Assembly: GCA_028658405.1 (NCBI GenBank)
Contig: JAKOGY010000023.1
Span: 1 to 34,530 of the forward strand
Source: Dolichospermum sp. ST_sed8
Lineage (GTDB): Bacteria; Cyanobacteriota; Cyanobacteriia; Cyanobacteriales; Nostocaceae
DNA length: 34,530 bases
Direction: 5' to 3'
In this document: positions 32,303 to 34,530 of the stretch, in pieces
Numbering within the stretch: the stretch's first letter is position 1
Layout: every line of letters begins with the position of its first letter
Made by a program: the position numbers and the translations under genes
The notes under the pieces: model-generated
The model's database searches: none
Told to the model about the DNA's origin: nothing
What the model saw: the letters and a program-made list of their open reading frames with translations, nothing else

Positions 32303-33511
32303 CTACTCTGGTACGACTAATCCCTGGAGTGGTTGTGATGCTTGTTGTTCCGTTAGTCCCTGGCTTTGAACTAAAACTCCAAAATTTCCTAATCCTGATG
32401 GGTTAATGAGTTGGTGTAGTCCCTCCCGTCGTTGTAGCAACTGTGATATTGATTGCTTTCCAGAGGAGAGTGCAGCCAGTCTTTCACCTATTCCCAATGC
32501 CATCAAAAATAAACCTTGCTGTGTCCAACCAACTTTTTTGAGTCCGCACCGTTCACCCCAAGCTGATAAGGCTGTAAAGTCAACGTGGGCAGTGATATCT
32601 TGTTGCCCAATATTGATATAAGGATTATCATGATGACGATGCTGGTAGTAGCACTGGAGAGTTCCCTGCGATCGCCTGGGGTGATAATAACGATGAGCAG
32701 GGTAGCCATAATCAATTGTTATCACATACCCGCGTTCCAAGCAGTCTGCCACTATACCCAACCAGTTCAAAGCTGCTAAATTAATTTCACTGCGATAGTC
32801 ATTTTCATAAGTATTTTGGCTTAAATCAATATCTACTAACTTAAAATATTCTCCTAATTTTGGTGTTGATAGTTCTCCTATTACTTCAACAAATACAGGA
32901 TCACGGATTATTGGGATTTCACTGATTTCAGTGATTGCTTCTTTTTGATTGTCAATGGTGACGTAAATTTCCCGCAATTCTCCTGCATCTAAAGTAAATT
33001 GATGGACTGGAAAAGCATCCACTAATTCATTAGAAAAGAAGCAGCCAGTAATAGAGTGAGGTGGTATTTCTTCTAAGTTACACCAATCTACAGCAAAATC
33101 TTGTAACCGTTGTTGTTGTTCTTGTTTTAAACTTTGTGATTTCTCAACAATAATATATTTGACTGCGGCAAAAAAATCTGGGTATTCTTGCTTTAAATAG
33201 TTGAGGATATAGGATGCTAATATACCTTGTCCTGCTCCCATTTCTACTAAATCAAACCGTATCGGTTGATCTAAAATCTCCCACATTTGGTAAAATTGCT
33301 TTGCTAATAATTCCCCAAAATCAGCCCCCAAACTGGCAGATGTGAAAAAGTCACTCCCCCGAAAGCCGATTTTGATAGCATCACTGGAATAATAACCATG
33401 TTCTGGATAGTATAATACCGTATCCATGTATTCCGCAAAGGTAATGCGTTTTTGAGGACTGGTGATAATCCGATGGGCTATAATTTGACATAACGGGGAA
33501 TGAGAATCCAT
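32303..33511 (-). CDS. MidA/NDUFAF7-type SAM-dependent methyltransferase
   Basis: A 402-residue class I methyltransferase of the DUF185 family. It contains ITFAEYMDTVLYYPEHGYY (a hallmark of the family), GSDFFTSASLGADFGELLA, and the SAM-binding motif FDLVEMGAGQGILASYIL. It then has SNELVDAFPVHQF and YVITIDYGYPAHRYY. The human homologue NDUFAF7 methylates an arginine of a complex I subunit. In cyanobacteria a role in NDH-1 assembly is plausible but unproven. Length normal. The start has no clear ribosome binding site. Confidence 0.88.
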   Translation of the reverse strand: MDSHSPLCQIIAHRIITSPQKRITFAEYMDTVLYYPEHGYYSSDAIKIGFRGSDFFTSASLGADFGELLAKQFYQMWEILDQPIRFDLVEMGAGQGILASYILNYLKQEYPDFFAAVKYIIVEKSQSLKQEQQQRLQDFAVDWCNLEEIPPHSITGCFFSNELVDAFPVHQFTLDAGELREIYVTIDNQKEAITEISEIPIIRDPVFVEVIGELSTPKLGEYFKLVDIDLSQNTYENDYRSEINLAALNWLGIVADCLERGYVITIDYGYPAHRYYHPRRSQGTLQCYYQHRHHDNPYINIGQQDITAHVDFTALSAWGERCGLKKVGWTQQGLFLMALGIGERLAALSSGKQSISQLLQRREGLHQLINPSGLGNFGVLVQSQGLTEQQASQPLQGLVVPE

Positions 33512-33572
33512 AAAGTTTGTAGTTGATTGTTAACTAATGCTTCTAACTCAAATAAAAGAATATGTCGAATAT

Positions 33573-34136
33573 TTATTCATTTAGCCAACCGAAAAGTTGA
33601 CCTACTGTAAGATTAAACGACTCCGCAAAAGATGGAACAGGTAAGCTATCTGTCTCTAATTCAAATAATAGAGTCTGTTGATCAGCAAAATACACAAAAA
33701 CTAATTTTTCTGCGGGGTCAATTAGCCAGCCCATTTGAGTACCATGACTCAGACAATGGAGGATATTCCGAACAACTTTAGTTTGACTTTGTTCAGGAGA
33801 AAGTATTTCAATTGTCCAGTCAGGAGGGATAGCAAAGGTGTTAGCAACTTCACCATTTTCATCGCGGGGAATGCGTTCCCAAGTGAAGACTGTAATATCA
33901 GGTACAATGGATCTACCACCAAAGGTACAGCGTAATTCAGAGTATGCACGGGCTATACGCTGGGGCTTGAGTGCTAGGTTAATATTAGAACCAAGGTCAA
34001 GCTGAACTGTGCTATGTTTTCCTTGAGGCATAGGTTTTTGGATGATTTCACCGTTAATAAATTCCCTTGCTGGTTTGGTTTCTGGCAATTTGAGAAATTC
34101 ATCAAGGGTTAAGGTTTTGATAGGGGTTTGAACCAT
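33573..34136 (-). CDS. Uma2-family (DUF820) PD-(D/E)XK nuclease-like protein
   Basis: A 187-residue member of the Uma2 family, which is heavily expanded in cyanobacteria and has a restriction-endonuclease-like fold. It reads TLDEFLKLPETKPAREFING, then IVPDITVFTWERIP (Asp of the active site) and PDWTIEILSPEQSQTKVVRN (Glu-x-Leu-Ser-Pro), followed by GWLIDPAEKLVFVY. The biological role of the family is not settled. It is located 61 bp upstream of the methyltransferase gene on the same strand. Confidence 0.9.
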   Translation of the reverse strand: MVQTPIKTLTLDEFLKLPETKPAREFINGEIIQKPMPQGKHSTVQLDLGSNINLALKPQRIARAYSELRCTFGGRSIVPDITVFTWERIPRDENGEVANTFAIPPDWTIEILSPEQSQTKVVRNILHCLSHGTQMGWLIDPAEKLVFVYFADQQTLLFELETDSLPVPSFAESFNLTVGQLFGWLNE

Positions 34137-34185
34137 TACCGTTTCGGGTTTGTGGATTATTAATATTGTATCGTTTTTTAATTGT

Positions 34186-34530
34186 CAGAATCAGGATATC
34201 CAGGATTTGAGGATTTTCAGGATTTTGATTTTATTTGTGGTGTACTAATATTTTAATTTGTCTGAATCAGGATGTCCAGGATTATAGGATTTACAGGATG
34301 TTTTTTGATGATGGTGTGTGGGTATTTTGGGATTTTCAAGATGTTTTTTGATTATTGTCTTTAAATGATTATAAACAATCTAAAAATTACCATCCTGTAC
34401 ATCTTTTAATCCTGGTTATCCTGATTCTGACAAATACAACTTTCATCACCAACAAACAATCTAAAAATTACCATCCTGTACATCTTTTAATCCTGGTTAT
34501 CCTGATTCTGACAAATACAACTTTCATCAC
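34186..34530. repeat. CAGGAT-type repeat field with 81-bp tandem duplication
   Basis: TCAGAATCAGGATATCCAGG at 34186 and relatives at 34260 are reverse complements of CCTGGTTATCCTGATTCTGA at about 34412 and 34493. The block starting AAACAATCTAAAAATTACCA occurs at 34373 and 34454, period 81 bp, and runs off the window end. No gene seen. Confidence 0.8.

Noticed and set aside
34186-34530. Repeat array at the window end as CRISPR
   Set aside because: Copies are tandem with an 81-bp period or inverted, with no unique spacers between constant repeats.

Overview
The window looks like a chromosomal segment of a filamentous, probably heterocyst-forming cyanobacterium (order Nostocales). The basis is an AT-rich background with scattered HIP1-type GCGATCGC octamers, heptanucleotide tandem repeats (STRRs), many short palindromic repeats, and cyanobacterial genes: fbp/zwf/opcA, a CruG-like carotenoid glycosyltransferase, a DevBCA exporter, a KaiB-family protein and a PilT motor. 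No rRNA, tRNA or CRISPR array was seen, and species cannot be assigned by eye.

Layout. (1) 0.3-5.4 kb, minus strand: a peptide-export cassette with a double-glycine-leader peptide, an HlyD-type adaptor, a C39-peptidase ABC transporter and a second double-glycine-leader peptide. (2) 6.0-9.0 kb: a two-domain protein ending in a KaiB fold, a PilT retraction ATPase and a small two-helix membrane protein, bracketed by two inverted copies of one MITE-like element. (3) 9.4-14.0 kb, minus strand: opcA, zwf and fbp (oxidative pentose phosphate pathway and Calvin cycle), without the transaldolase gene that usually sits between fbp and zwf. (4) 14.2-16.0 kb: a broken PEP/PFE-CTERM exported-protein gene, a 300-bp tandem duplication of its 3' end, and an IS200-like (RAYT) transposase among REP-like hairpins. 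(5) 16.0-20.8 kb: an intact cruG-like gene and a VapBC-type toxin-antitoxin pair, then a scrapyard: truncated antitoxin, orphan UPF0175 antitoxin, a toxin cut off after nine codons, a deleted second copy of cruG, a likely Shedu/DUF4263 fragment and a headless, tailless NB-ARC ATPase.

(6) 21.0-24.6 kb: a class V aminotransferase of photorespiratory type, two small proteins and an RluA-type pseudouridine synthase. (7) 24.7-28.9 kb: a TetR regulator and a DevB-DevC-DevA export operon, with a MITE nested inside a palindromic repeat between devC and devA. (8) 28.9-29.9 kb: an XRE regulator downstream of a DUF6932 nucleotidyltransferase-like gene, with a perfect inverted repeat between them (candidate toxin-antitoxin-like pair). 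(9) 30.4-34.5 kb: ssb with an elaborate 5'-leader hairpin, a beta-hydroxyacid-dehydrogenase-like protein whose catalytic lysine position holds threonine, a 31-residue membrane ORF, a MidA/NDUFAF7-type methyltransferase, a Uma2 nuclease-like protein and a terminal field of dispersed repeats.

The most promising points for novelty are the export cassette with its two candidate precursor peptides, the KaiB fusion beside pilT, the DUF6932/XRE pair, the MITE family with 3-bp target duplications, and the traceable decay of duplicated genes at 16-21 kb. Family assignments come from recognition of motifs, not from database searches.
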